A DNA stretch of 64,000 bases from Dermacentor variabilis (lineage: Eukaryota; Arthropoda; Arachnida; Ixodida; Ixodidae): NCBI RefSeq assembly GCF_050947875.1, contig NC_134572.1:161704920-161768919 (forward strand), given 5' to 3'. Position 1 is the first letter of the stretch, and the number at the start of each line of letters is the position of its first letter. Positions 37,963-46,719 of the stretch are shown one piece after another. The notes below the pieces were generated by a model. It was not told where the DNA came from and did no database searches. It saw only the letters and a program-made list of their open reading frames with translations. A program made the position numbers and the translations under genes.

Positions 37963-40373
37963 TATCAGCGGGCGGAATCGGCTGGCGCTTCTACATAAGT
38001 TATTTTCGAGCTGAGCAGCGGTGCACTTTTCGTCACACATCTAGGATGCCCACGACTTGTGACGTCATTTAAAGGACGGCGAAGGCCGACTGTCCTTCAC
38101 TTCTTCCCCAGGCAATGCAGTCCTGGCACTGCAAGCAACAAGCACGCGTTCGGCGCTCAACGCGCACGAATGACTTCTAGCCAGTCGAACACGGCACGCC
38201 ATTTTCCTGACGAGTACACCACGCACGGGCATCGCATGCCCGTCAGGTCTATAAGCCCCTCCAGTAGCTAGCCAATTCTCCATTCCGCTGTCTATAGACC
38301 ACCAAGGCCACAGGCACACACTGAAGACAGCGTAGCGATGACCAGCTTGACGGCGAGCGCGTATGTTGCCCAGATCGAAGCCGAGAAGCGCGGGCGGTTG
38401 GCTGTGGCCGGGCGAGTTACGTTACGAGAGAAGCGAAGGGACGAACGGCGGCGATCACTCAGTTCTGGGAAAGAGGAGAAACAAACCCCGGTCGGTGAGA
38501 GGGCCGCAAATTACAGCCTTGCGAACGGGACGCCCTCAGGCGGCCGGGGGGGGATAATGACCTCCTCACCACTGCAACTCCCTCCTTCTCGGCACAGGCT
38601 GCATCCGCAGTGTCGGCGTAAGAAATAAGCTTCTCCGTTGTGCAAAAGCAGCGCAGAAAGGAACGAGAACTCCACAAGCTGCACGAAAAAAGGCTCAGAA
38701 AGAGAGAGAGAGCAAACTCAGCACTTCTATAGCTTGTTTTTGCTGCTTGCCCTGCTCCCTACGTTGGTAACGACGCGCGCACGAACCGAACTTGTGAAGC
38801 GTACACGAGCGCAGAGCGTGGTGCTTGCCCGAGTCATTTCCCTTCGAAAATTTTTTTCGACAGGTGCGCAGTCAGGTTAGGCAGGCAGGCTCACTTCGCC
38901 GGCCACCGCGCATGCGCACTAGGGGAGGAGGAGCGCGTGGAGACACCAGGCGGCAGTACGCTCGCGAGCATTAGCGCGGTTACTGTACTATGCGTGGTAC
39001 GGCACGTATAATGAGCGGATGGCGGGGCACGGGAATATCGCTGGAGGCGGCATGTGTGAGCGTCTAATCACCCGCGGTCCCCCCCCCCCCCTTCCATATC
39101 GGTAATGTCTTTTCCCCCTCCCTCTCTCGTCAAATTACGAACGTGCGCGCGCACGACTTCTCTTTACCTTTACCTTCCTCTCTTTTCTTCGCTCGCTAGC
39201 CGAGCTGCGGTGGGCGTAGCACAGTCAGTGGGCCCCGTGTCATTGCGCGGTACCGTTGAAACAGCCACATAAGCTGCCAGCGTACTACATCCTCCCATCA
39301 CGAAATCGAGTTTTCTTGCGCTCCGTTTGGCCGCCTTAACCACAGGGGACGATCCGTGTCTCCCGACACCTCGCCGACTCGTCGTAGCCGCAGCCATTGC
39401 TTGCTACGGTACGAGAGATGCCGGGTGAAAGAGAAAGTAGCCGAGAGTGAGAAAGGGCAAAGGGTGGTAATGGCTAATGGTACGTCGTCCGCGACTTACT
39501 TTTCGAGCCCACGGCGCCATCAGCGGCTCTGTGCATTTATTATTTCGCTTGGACGCGAATCATGCGGCGGCGAGCAGTTGCGGGCTGCGTGACTCGGCTT
39601 TCCCATCGCACATGAACGGGCGCCCGTGAACGCGGCAGCTCGTCGCGAAGCGCTTAATAAATGCAATTCACGGTCTCGCGACACTTATACGCTCGTGGCG
39701 ACTGCGAGTCAGGATCGTGCGAGCTAGAAGAAAAAGCGGCCGGGCTCCTTGACACCTCAGTTGAGTGCGGCCTCACTGAAGCGCTGGAAGAAGCTCACCG
39801 GATAACAAAGCGAGCGAGGCCGCGAATGATCCATCGAGAAGAGCACTAGGCAAGAAATTGGACTTTCCACGTAGGGAATGCGGTGGAATAAATCAAGCAC
39901 AGCCCGCGTTTTCGCGAGGGACATTGAGTCGGGCAAGACTTCACTGACTCGAAAGAGGTCAGGTCGTGGCCGGCACAGTGCAGGAGCAGCGAAGAAGTGT
40001 TATGGGTCTACCCACGACGGATACATCTGAGGACTTCCGTACGGCAGAAACTTGAGCCTTGGTGTAGAACAGTTCAAATACCAGAAAACCAGCGCTTGGA
40101 CGAAATACACCGAAAAGAACGCGATGCGTGTGTAGTTCTTGTTTGCGCATTTCGTCTAAGCGCTATATCCTTCCAGAATTTGAACTTCTAAAGACCTCCT
40201 GCTTTCCGAGAGCAACTTTTAGGATTATTTTAGGATAAGTACCTCTTTTTTCTTTCTTTCTTTTAAAATCAGGCCCGAAGTGAAATGACAAGATAACTTA
40301 TTGAGGCTTATGACATCGTCAAAATGACAGAGAAGTGCGTGAGAATGCCTTCGGTTTCGCTATGGAAAATTTT
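37963..40373. other. No gene recognised
   Basis: About 2.4 kb, GC-rich at 38340-38640 and 38900-39600, with a C run at 39079-39091. Several 60-100-codon frames exist, none recognised. Confidence 0.4.
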
Positions 40374-40611
40374 CTAATTTAGATTTGAAGGTTTTACGTG
40401 CCAAAAAGCCAGATACGATTATGAGGCACGCCGTGTTTTTGTGTGAGGAGAAAGGGACTCTCGATTATTTTTTACCGCCAGGGGTTTAAAAAAAACGGGA
40501 GCGTTTTCGCATTTCGCCCCATCGGAATGCGGCCGCAGCAGCTAGGCATCGATCCGGCGACCTCGTGCTCAAGACCGCAACGACAAGCGGACAAGTGACT
40601 GAGGCGGGTGA
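40374..40611 (-). mobile_element. tRNA-derived SINE (Ruka-type), minus strand, beside the LTR element
   Basis: Reverse-oriented landmarks: ggttttacgtgccaaaaagc, atgaggcacgcc, gcatttcgccccatcgg, then gatccggcgacctcgtgctc as the B-box complement at about 40552. The LTR retrotransposon inserted at 40612-40615, at or just beyond the head of this SINE. Confidence 0.75.
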
Positions 40612-40615
40612 CCGG
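40612..40615. repeat. Target-site duplication, left copy
   Basis: ccgg directly precedes the TG of the left LTR and is repeated directly after the CA of the right LTR (47477-47480). Four bases is a usual length for Ty3/Gypsy integration. Confidence 0.85.
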
Positions 40616-40787
40616 TGTTTGGATCGGACTGCTGGTACGATCTGTTGGGAACTCGGCGCTGACGCCCGTGGTTGTACCTGGGTCGCAAGCCCCAAGGGTA
40701 GCGTTGGCCTGGCGGCCTGGGGTACAACTGGAAGCATCCGAAGGTCCCGGCAAAGCATGAGTCGACTGGTAACAACGAAACAACTTG

Positions 40788-40793
40788 TTTATT
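40788..40793 (-). terminator. LTR polyadenylation signal (3' LTR copy)
   Basis: AATAAA on the minus strand, about 110 bases downstream of the TATA box, placing the end of R near 40770. The equivalent in the 5' LTR is 46892-46897. Confidence 0.75.
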
Positions 40794-41086
40794 TTAACAT
40801 CGCAAAGAGTTGGCGGTCAGGTTTGACCGAAGTAGAGAGACGGGAGAGCACTTCACTCAACAGAAGAAATCGGAGCCCTCCCTTTGGCGTCCGGGGGCAG
40901 CTGTTTTTATACTCTCGCAGTTGAGGGCAAGAAGGAACCCCTCAAAAGACGAGCACGTGAATGTACAATGGGCTAATGGTGACGCACACTGTCGTAGCGA
41001 TGCCGTAGCACCATGTCGAGCACGATCTCGTAGCACCCTGTCGTGGCGCTGCCGGTCGGACACAATGACTGTAATGAGAGGATGGT

Positions 41087-41240
41087 CCCTGCTTTGGCAT
41101 CGCCTGTTTCGGGCACAATGACTGGAACGAGATCCCTGCTTTGGCATCGCCTGTTTCGGGCACAATGACTGGAATGAGATCCCTGCTTTGGCATCGCCTG
41201 TTTCGGGCACAATGACTGGAATGCGAGGATGATCCCTAGG
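41087..41240 (-). repeat. Three 47-bp tandem repeats in U3 (3' LTR copy)
   Basis: Units start at 41087, 41134 and 41181 on the plus strand (ccctgctttggcatcgcctg...), nearly identical, with partial units on both sides. Such repeats upstream of a TATA box commonly act as enhancers in LTRs; that role is inferred. Same structure at 47191-47344. Confidence 0.93.
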
Positions 41241-41372
41241 CGGTCGCACCGCCGCAGTCGCGCCTGGAAACACCTGGCGATGAGTGTTGCGGCGACGACG
41301 ATCGGGCCAAAATGTCTGCCGCCCCGCCGCAGTCGCGCCGGCAAAACCACGTGTCGCAGGCGAAACGCAACA

Positions 41373-41859
41373 GACCGCCCCGCCGGGGGAAGGAGATCCC
41401 GATGGACAGGGGACTGCATCCGCTGTCCGGAGGGATGTCGCTCGATGATGCTCATAACCGAAGTCGGGCGTCCCTCGACGTTTCTTGAGCGCAGCGCACA
41501 GAGAAGGCCTCGTTCTCTTGTTCAGGTTCGCACGGGACACTGCAAAGTGACTTCGGGAGAGTTCACATTTTTGTTCTCGTTCCCGGCAAGCGTTAGAACT
41601 ACGCTGAAACTCAACCGCTCAGTCAGCAAGCACGGCACAACCCTCACTAAGCCCTGCCAGGCTCTTTCCCCTTTTTATACCACTGCCTAGTTCCCTACAG
41701 TAGTCTAGCATCACTCAGAACGCGTCCACAAATTGAAAAATTGCACTAGAAAGCATATCATCACTTTGAAACACTAAACAAAAGCAATATGTTAAAAAAA
41801 AAAATCCTGCCTCAGGAAGAAAACATCAGTAACAAACAATTTTGAGGCTGATTCCTACG
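41373..41859 (-). other. 3' non-coding segment with promoter-like block
   Basis: 487 bp between the RNase H stop and the 3' LTR, with no open frame of note. In sense direction it has tgtggacgcg at 41730, then tataaaaag at 41679-41671 and a G/C-balanced leader-like stretch, which is laid out like an LTR promoter. No clear polypurine tract directly precedes the LTR: the last bases are ggcggggcggtc. It may be a relic of another LTR fused in, or a genuine 3' UTR. Confidence 0.6.
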
Positions 41860-43374
41860 TTAGGGGCTTCGACTTAAGCCATCGGCGTTACCGTTGAGAC
41901 TCCCCTTTTTGTAACGCACCTCAAAGGAATATTGTTGTAAAGCGAGGCTCCAGCGCAGGAGGCGGCCATTTTTGGGAGAGATGGTCTGCAGCCATTGGAG
42001 AGGGCAGTGATCCGTCTCAATGATAAACCTTGAGCCGGCTAGATAGCATGACAATTTCTGAACGGCCCACACGAGACATGCACACTCTTTCTCGGTGGCG
42101 CTATACGCCTGCTCACGACTGGTCAGCTTACGACTAGCATACAGGACGGGGTGTTCTACTTCTCCATTTTCCCGTTGGCACAGTACAACGCCCATGCCTC
42201 GCTCACTAGCATCGCACTGAACAACGAACCCTTTTGTATAGTCTGGCGATCGTAGCACAGGCTGGTTTGTTAGGGCACTCTTTAGGGCGCTAAAAGCTCT
42301 TTCCTTGGTCTCGTCCCAGACGACTGTTTGAGGCTCTGTCTTTCTTAGAGCATCCGTCAGGGGAGCCGCGATATCAGAGTACCTAGGGATGTACCTCTGA
42401 TAGTAGCCGGCGACACCCAAGAACGACCGAATATCGGTCTTTGTGCGCGGTTGCGGAAAGTCTCGCACAGCGGCCACTTTTATTTCAGAGGGGCGGCGAC
42501 GACCCTGACCAATCACGTGACCGAGGTAGACAACCTCGGCCTGTGCTAACTGGCACTTAGGAGCCTTGACTGTCAAGCCCGCGTCGCGCAGGCGGGTTAG
42601 CACTGCCCGCAAGTGTGCCATATGCTCAGACCAGGATGCGGAGAATATCGCTACGTCGTCTAGATACGGTAAAGCGAATTCTTGCTGTCCCCGCAACACT
42701 TTATCCATGAGGCTTGAAAAACAGTATGGCGCGTTCTTCAAACCAAAACTCAACACTTTAGGACGGAATGTTCCCATTGGTGAAATGAACGCCGCATACC
42801 TACTAGCCTCTTCTGTAAGTGGAACCTGCCAATAACCCCTGACAAGATCTAGGGTGGAAATAAACTGAGCGCTACTAACTTTCTCAAGGCGCTCCTCGAT
42901 GTTAGGGATCGGATAAATTTGATCCTTAGTGATGGAATTAAGCCTGCGGTAGTCGACGCAAGGACGAGGTTCCTTGCCCGGTACCTCAACTAAAATCAAA
43001 GGGGAGGTATAATCACTCTCACCTGCCTCAATAACACCGAGCTGTAGCATTTTCTTTACCTCAGCCTCCATAATATCGCTCTGGCGGGGTGACACCCGAT
43101 ACGCCTTGGATCGTACTGGCTCTGGGGAGGTAAGTTCTATATCATGAGTAAGTACAGAAGTCCTACCAGGCCTCTCAGAGAACAGACCTTCAAACTCTTG
43201 TAATAGCTGGTGTAGTTCGGTTTTCTGCTCAGGCGACAGCGGTGCTTTACTGATAAGGTCACTAATGACTTGACCGGTGTCTTCCCTGTTCGTCACTGAG
43301 CCTAGTCCTGGAAGCTCGACCGGAAGCTCTTCAGGAACGTTTACCATCATGCACACCACTGCTTCCCTTTGTCT
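41860..43374 (-). CDS. pol: Reverse transcriptase-RNase H (pol, downstream of the amber codon)
   Basis: The frame is continuous with the upstream gag-protease-integrase frame except for the UAG at 43377-43375. Numbering from the GTG at 43359 (499 residues): RT includes the palm region with the first catalytic Asp at 171 (STLDL), FGLKNAP near 205-211 and the YLDD box at 232-235. RNase H has Asp 383 (CDAS), Glu 423 (ATEKE), Asp 450 (ETDH) and Asp 493 (NADGLS). All catalytic residues are present, so the enzyme could be active. Its first ATG codons are at 43350 and 43347, about 25 bases after the stop. Expression could therefore use stop-codon readthrough or reinitiation. Length and motifs are normal for Ty3/Gypsy. 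No integrase follows it, unlike most Gypsy elements. Confidence 0.95.
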   Translation of the reverse strand, partial: RQREAVVCMMVNVPEELPVELPGLGSVTNREDTGQVISDLISKAPLSPEQKTELHQLLQEFEGLFSERPGRTSVLTHDIELTSPEPVRSKAYRVSPRQSDIMEAEVKKMLQLGVIEAGESDYTSPLILVEVPGKEPRPCVDYRRLNSITKDQIYPIPNIEERLEKVSSAQFISTLDLVRGYWQVPLTEEASRYAAFISPMGTFRPKVLSFGLKNAPYCFSSLMDKVLRGQQEFALPYLDDVAIFSASWSEHMAHLRAVLTRLRDAGLTVKAPKCQLAQAEVVYLGHVIGQGRRRPSEIKVAAVRDFPQPRTKTDIRSFLGVAGYYQRYIPRYSDIAAPLTDALRKTEPQTVVWDETKERAFSALKSALTNQPVLRSPDYTKGFVVQCDASERGMGVVLCQRENGEVEHPVLYASRKLTSREQAYSATEKECACLVWAVQKLSCYLAGSRFIIETDHCPLQWLQTISPKNGRLLRWSLALQQYSFEVRYKKGSLNGNADGLSRSP

Positions 43375-43377
43375 CTA
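43375..43377 (-). other. In-frame UAG between integrase and RT
   Basis: The amber codon follows the integrase C-terminus (CNLLKP). The next codons are AGA CAA AGG GAA GCA GTG, in frame with RT. It is the only stop between the gag start and the RNase H end. Confidence 0.97.
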
Positions 43378-46365
43378 AGGTTTGAGCAGATTACAGTGGT
43401 AAACTTGCTGTGCTTTCCGCTTTCCTGGCAGACTTACCACGTAGTTAACGTCCGACAGTTTCTGAACAATTCGTGCTGGGCCCTCCCACTGCACGTCTAG
43501 TTTGTTGTTTAGCGATGTGCGCAATATCATGACCTCATCGCCAACCTCAAAACGACGGGCCCTGGCTGTCCGATCATAATAAACCTTGGCCCTCTGCTGG
43601 GCCTTTGTCATTGCTTCACCTGACAACTCCTGTGCCCTTCTTAAGCGTTCGAGGAGCTTAAGCACGTACTCCACCACGACTGGGTCGTCGCCCCTACCTT
43701 CCCACGATTCTCGAAGCATGCGAAGCGGAGATCGAAGCGAGCGACCGTACACCAGTTCAGCTGGCGAAAACCCCGTAGCCGCATGCGGCGCGGTCCGTAA
43801 AGCAAACATCACCCCAGGCAGACACAGCTCCCAGTCAGTTCGATGTTCAAAACACAACGCTCTCAACACGCGCTTCATGACGGAGTGGAGCTTCTCAACG
43901 GAATTTGACTGTGGGTGGTACACTGAGCTGTGTAACAGCTTTACCCCACACCTTTCGAGAAAAGTTGTCGTCAAAGCGCTAGTAAACACTGTGCCCTGAT
44001 CTGATTGGATTTCCGCAGGGAAACCAACTCGCGCAAATATGGACAGTAGTGCATTAACTATCTCAACTGAGCTGAGTTCTTTAAGCGGCACTGCTTCAGG
44101 GAACTTTGTCGCTGGGCAGATCACAGTCAAAATGTGTCTGTACCCCGTGGCTGTTACCGGCAGAGGTCCCACTGTATCAATAACGAGCCGTCTAAAAGGC
44201 TCCGTTATGATAGGTACCAATTTCAACGGCGCCCTTGATTTGTCCCCTGGTTTGCCCACCCGCTGACAAGTGTCACATGTCCTCACGAAATGGTCTGCGT
44301 CCCGAAAACACCCTGGCCAATAGTACTCTTGCAAGAGACGGTCCTTAGTTTTCTTAACTCCTAGGTGTCCGGACCACGAACCCCCATGTGACAAGCGCAA
44401 CAGATCCTGACGATAGCATTGAGGCACGACCAGCTGATCGAACTCCACTCCTCGGCGGTCTAGATACTTCCGGTACAGGACTCCACCTCTTTCCACAAAA
44501 CGCGCAGTTTTCCTGGCGATACCTTCTTTGACATTGCAGCGCACGTTTTCCAGGCTGCCATCCTTTTTTTGCTCGGCTATCAAAGCCGACCGGCTGACTT
44601 TTAGCAACCTATCAAGTCTGTCTGACGTAGGCGCGATGAGCAAATCAGTAGATAGCTCTTCTAACTTTCCCGCATCGGGATTTTCCTCTCCGGTATCTGG
44701 TGCCTTTAACGTTACAGACTCAAGTTTATTCAGTTCGGGCGTGCTCTGAATATCAGCTTGCTGCGCCTCTGACCCTTTTTCGTTGGTTGATAACGTCGGC
44801 CCCGCAACTACCGCCTTTGCAGCGAGCTCCCGAACCTTCGATCTGGTTAAGGCCTGAACACTAGCTTCACCAAACAAAAGCCCCTTCTCGCGCAGGAGGT
44901 GATCGGACCTGTTTGAAAATAGGTACGGGTACTGGGGTGGCAGCATAGATGACACTGCCGCCTCTGTCTCAAGCGCTCCGAAAGGTCCTTCAATAAGCAC
45001 CTTTGCTACTGGCAGACACACGCTATGAGCTTCCACGGCTTGCTTGATCCACGCGCACTCGCCCGTGAACATATGGGGTTCTACGTAAGATGGGTGAACT
45101 ACATCCATCGTAGCTGCGGAATCGCGAAGCACTCGGCACTCTTTCCCGTTCACGAGGAGGTCTCGCATGTAAGGCTCGAGAAGCTTCATGTTCTCGTCAG
45201 TGCTGCTTATTGAAAAAAACACAACTTTTGGTGTTGTTTCCGGACACTGCGCCGAAAAGTGACCCGGCTTCTGGCACGTATAACACAAGCGCGCTCGCCT
45301 CATCTCGAACCGCTTTCTGCGTTTGGCTGCCGCCGTCTCTTTACGTTTGGTCGGACTGCTTTCACTCGCATCCTCACTACGCGTGTCCCCCTTTAATCTC
45401 ATGGGTGTGAACTTCGGCCTCTCAAACTTCGAGCCAAATTCACCCTTTTGACCGTCCTTAGCTCCGCGAGCCCGACGCGTCACAAACTCCTCGGCTAGCT
45501 CAGCGGCTTTAGCCACCGTACAAACGTCTGGCCTATCCAAGACCCAGTATCTCACGTTCTCCGGTAACCGACTATAAAACTGTTCTAGCCCGAAGCACTG
45601 CAGAACTTTATCGTGGTCACCAAACGCTTTCTCTTCTTTGAGCCACTCCTGCATGTTCGACATAAGCCTATACGCAAACTCTGTATATGACTCACTTCTG
45701 CCTTTCTCATTTTCCCGAAACTTCCGACGGAACGCCTCCGCAGACAGCCGGTACTTTTTTAGAAGACTCGATTTCACTGTGTCGAAATCCTCTGCCTCCT
45801 CTCTATCCAAGCGAGCGACTACGTCGGCCGCCTCGCCGGGTAACAAAGTGAGCAAGCGCTGTGGCCACGTTTCCCGAGAGAACCCCTGCTTCTCGCACGT
45901 TCGCTCAAAGTTAACCAGGAACAAACCAATGTCCTCTCCAAGCTTAAACGGCCGCATCAGGTCCGTCATTTTGAACAATACGCGTTCTCCTGCACCGTGT
46001 GCCTGACTTCCATTACGAGCGCGTTCCATCTCTACCTCGAGACGCTTCATTTCCAAAGCGTGTTCGCGCTCTTCTTTTTTCTCTTGTTGCTCTCGCTCTT
46101 TCTGTTCTTTACGTTCACGCTCTTCTTTTTCTTTCTGTTCTTTAAGTTCGCGCTCCTGTTTCTCTTTTTGCTCTTTAAGTTCGCGCTCCTGTCTTTTTGA
46201 CCTCTCCTCAATAGTCTCAAGGCATTCCGACAGCTCGTCATCCTCAGCCTCTAACTCAAGAATAGCCTTTAGCAGTTCAGGTTTTCTTAGTTTGTCTGAG
46301 ACATCCAGACCCAACTCTCTTGCAAGCTCCAACAATTTCGGTTTGCGCAACGACTTCAAATCCAT
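43375..46365 (-). CDS. gag-pol: Gag-protease-integrase polyprotein, 996 residues
   Basis: Start is the first ATG of a long open frame, 354 bp after the 5' LTR. Domains in order: SAP-like helical motif with repeated LRKP(K/E)LL words (residues 3-38); K/E-rich coiled coil with short tandem repeats (52-115); SCAN-like capsid domain (about 133-298); basic linker; CCHC knuckle C361, C364, H369, C374; protease-like region with DSA at 415-417 (about 404-490), whose later motif is degenerate (YLFSNR where a LLG-type motif is expected); integrase with H660, H667, C697, C700, catalytic D730, D789, E824, and a GPY/F module (WEGP, 960-963) at the end. Gag, protease and integrase share one frame without frameshift, so integrase should be made in Gag-like amounts. 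Spacing D789 to E824 is 34 residues, one less than usual. Ends at UAG. Confidence 0.95.
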   Translation of the reverse strand: MDLKSLRKPKLLELARELGLDVSDKLRKPELLKAILELEAEDDELSECLETIEERSKRQERELKEQKEKQERELKEQKEKEERERKEQKEREQQEKKEEREHALEMKRLEVEMERARNGSQAHGAGERVLFKMTDLMRPFKLGEDIGLFLVNFERTCEKQGFSRETWPQRLLTLLPGEAADVVARLDREEAEDFDTVKSSLLKKYRLSAEAFRRKFRENEKGRSESYTEFAYRLMSNMQEWLKEEKAFGDHDKVLQCFGLEQFYSRLPENVRYWVLDRPDVCTVAKAAELAEEFVTRRARGAKDGQKGEFGSKFERPKFTPMRLKGDTRSEDASESSPTKRKETAAAKRRKRFEMRRARLCYTCQKPGHFSAQCPETTPKVVFFSISSTDENMKLLEPYMRDLLVNGKECRVLRDSAATMDVVHPSYVEPHMFTGECAWIKQAVEAHSVCLPVAKVLIEGPFGALETEAAVSSMLPPQYPYLFSNRSDHLLREKGLLFGEASVQALTRSKVRELAAKAVVAGPTLSTNEKGSEAQQADIQSTPELNKLESVTLKAPDTGEENPDAGKLEELSTDLLIAPTSDRLDRLLKVSRSALIAEQKKDGSLENVRCNVKEGIARKTARFVERGGVLYRKYLDRRGVEFDQLVVPQCYRQDLLRLSHGGSWSGHLGVKKTKDRLLQEYYWPGCFRDADHFVRTCDTCQRVGKPGDKSRAPLKLVPIITEPFRRLVIDTVGPLPVTATGYRHILTVICPATKFPEAVPLKELSSVEIVNALLSIFARVGFPAEIQSDQGTVFTSALTTTFLERCGVKLLHSSVYHPQSNSVEKLHSVMKRVLRALCFEHRTDWELCLPGVMFALRTAPHAATGFSPAELVYGRSLRSPLRMLRESWEGRGDDPVVVEYVLKLLERLRRAQELSGEAMTKAQQRAKVYYDRTARARRFEVGDEVMILRTSLNNKLDVQWEGPARIVQKLSDVNYVVSLPGKRKAQQVYHCNLLKP

Positions 46366-46719
46366 GGCTGCTCTGAATGCTGCTTTCTCTACTGCTTACT
46401 ATTGTCTTGCCGCAAACTAACCCGGCAGCAACGACAACCACAATTACCAGCTCTGTTTCTAACACTAACAAAAGCCTGGCAAAGCTCAGAAGAAGAAAGT
46501 CCCGCACTCACCAAACCTCGCAGGCAGGAATTCCGCGCAGTCGTTCCGCTGCAGGCAACCAGTCATCACACAGGGCTCGTTGCACTGCTCCCGGATCGTC
46601 GTTGAGCTGCTCAGCATACAGTCAACTGCATTTCTTCGCTGCTGGCCTCCGTTGTCGTGATCTCACCGCTGGCAGACAGTTGTCTGAAGTCGGAGGCGAT
46701 CTCACCGCTGCCAACCAGA
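46366..46719 (-). promoter_or_regulatory. 5' leader with primer-binding-site region
   Basis: Two bases inside the 5' LTR edge, the sense strand begins TGGTTGGCAGCGGTGAG (46717-46701), with the TGG expected at a tRNA 3' CCA pairing site. I cannot name the tRNA. A partial copy (ccagcggtgagatca) lies 40 bases further on, near 46672-46656. A consensus-like splice donor, GGTGAGT, occurs at 46512-46506. No long upstream ORF. Confidence 0.65.

Larger units (their letters stand above)
40616..41372 (-). repeat. 3' LTR
   Basis: 757 bp, TG at the left edge and CA at the right edge on the plus strand. Read by eye against 46720-47476 I found no difference. In sense direction: U3 (from 41372) with three 47-bp tandem repeats, TATA box at 40911-40905, expected start near 40875, poly(A) signal at 40793-40788, then U5 to 40616. 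Confidence 0.96.

Noticed and set aside
40857..41540. Frames of up to 276 codons inside or across the LTRs (also 46961-47791)
   Set aside because: They follow the 47-bp tandem repeats, are duplicated because the LTRs are identical, and have no relation to known LTR-element proteins.
42566..46200. Plus-strand frames (such as 45638-46006) within the retrotransposon
   Set aside because: They are antisense shadows of the Gag-integrase and RT frames.
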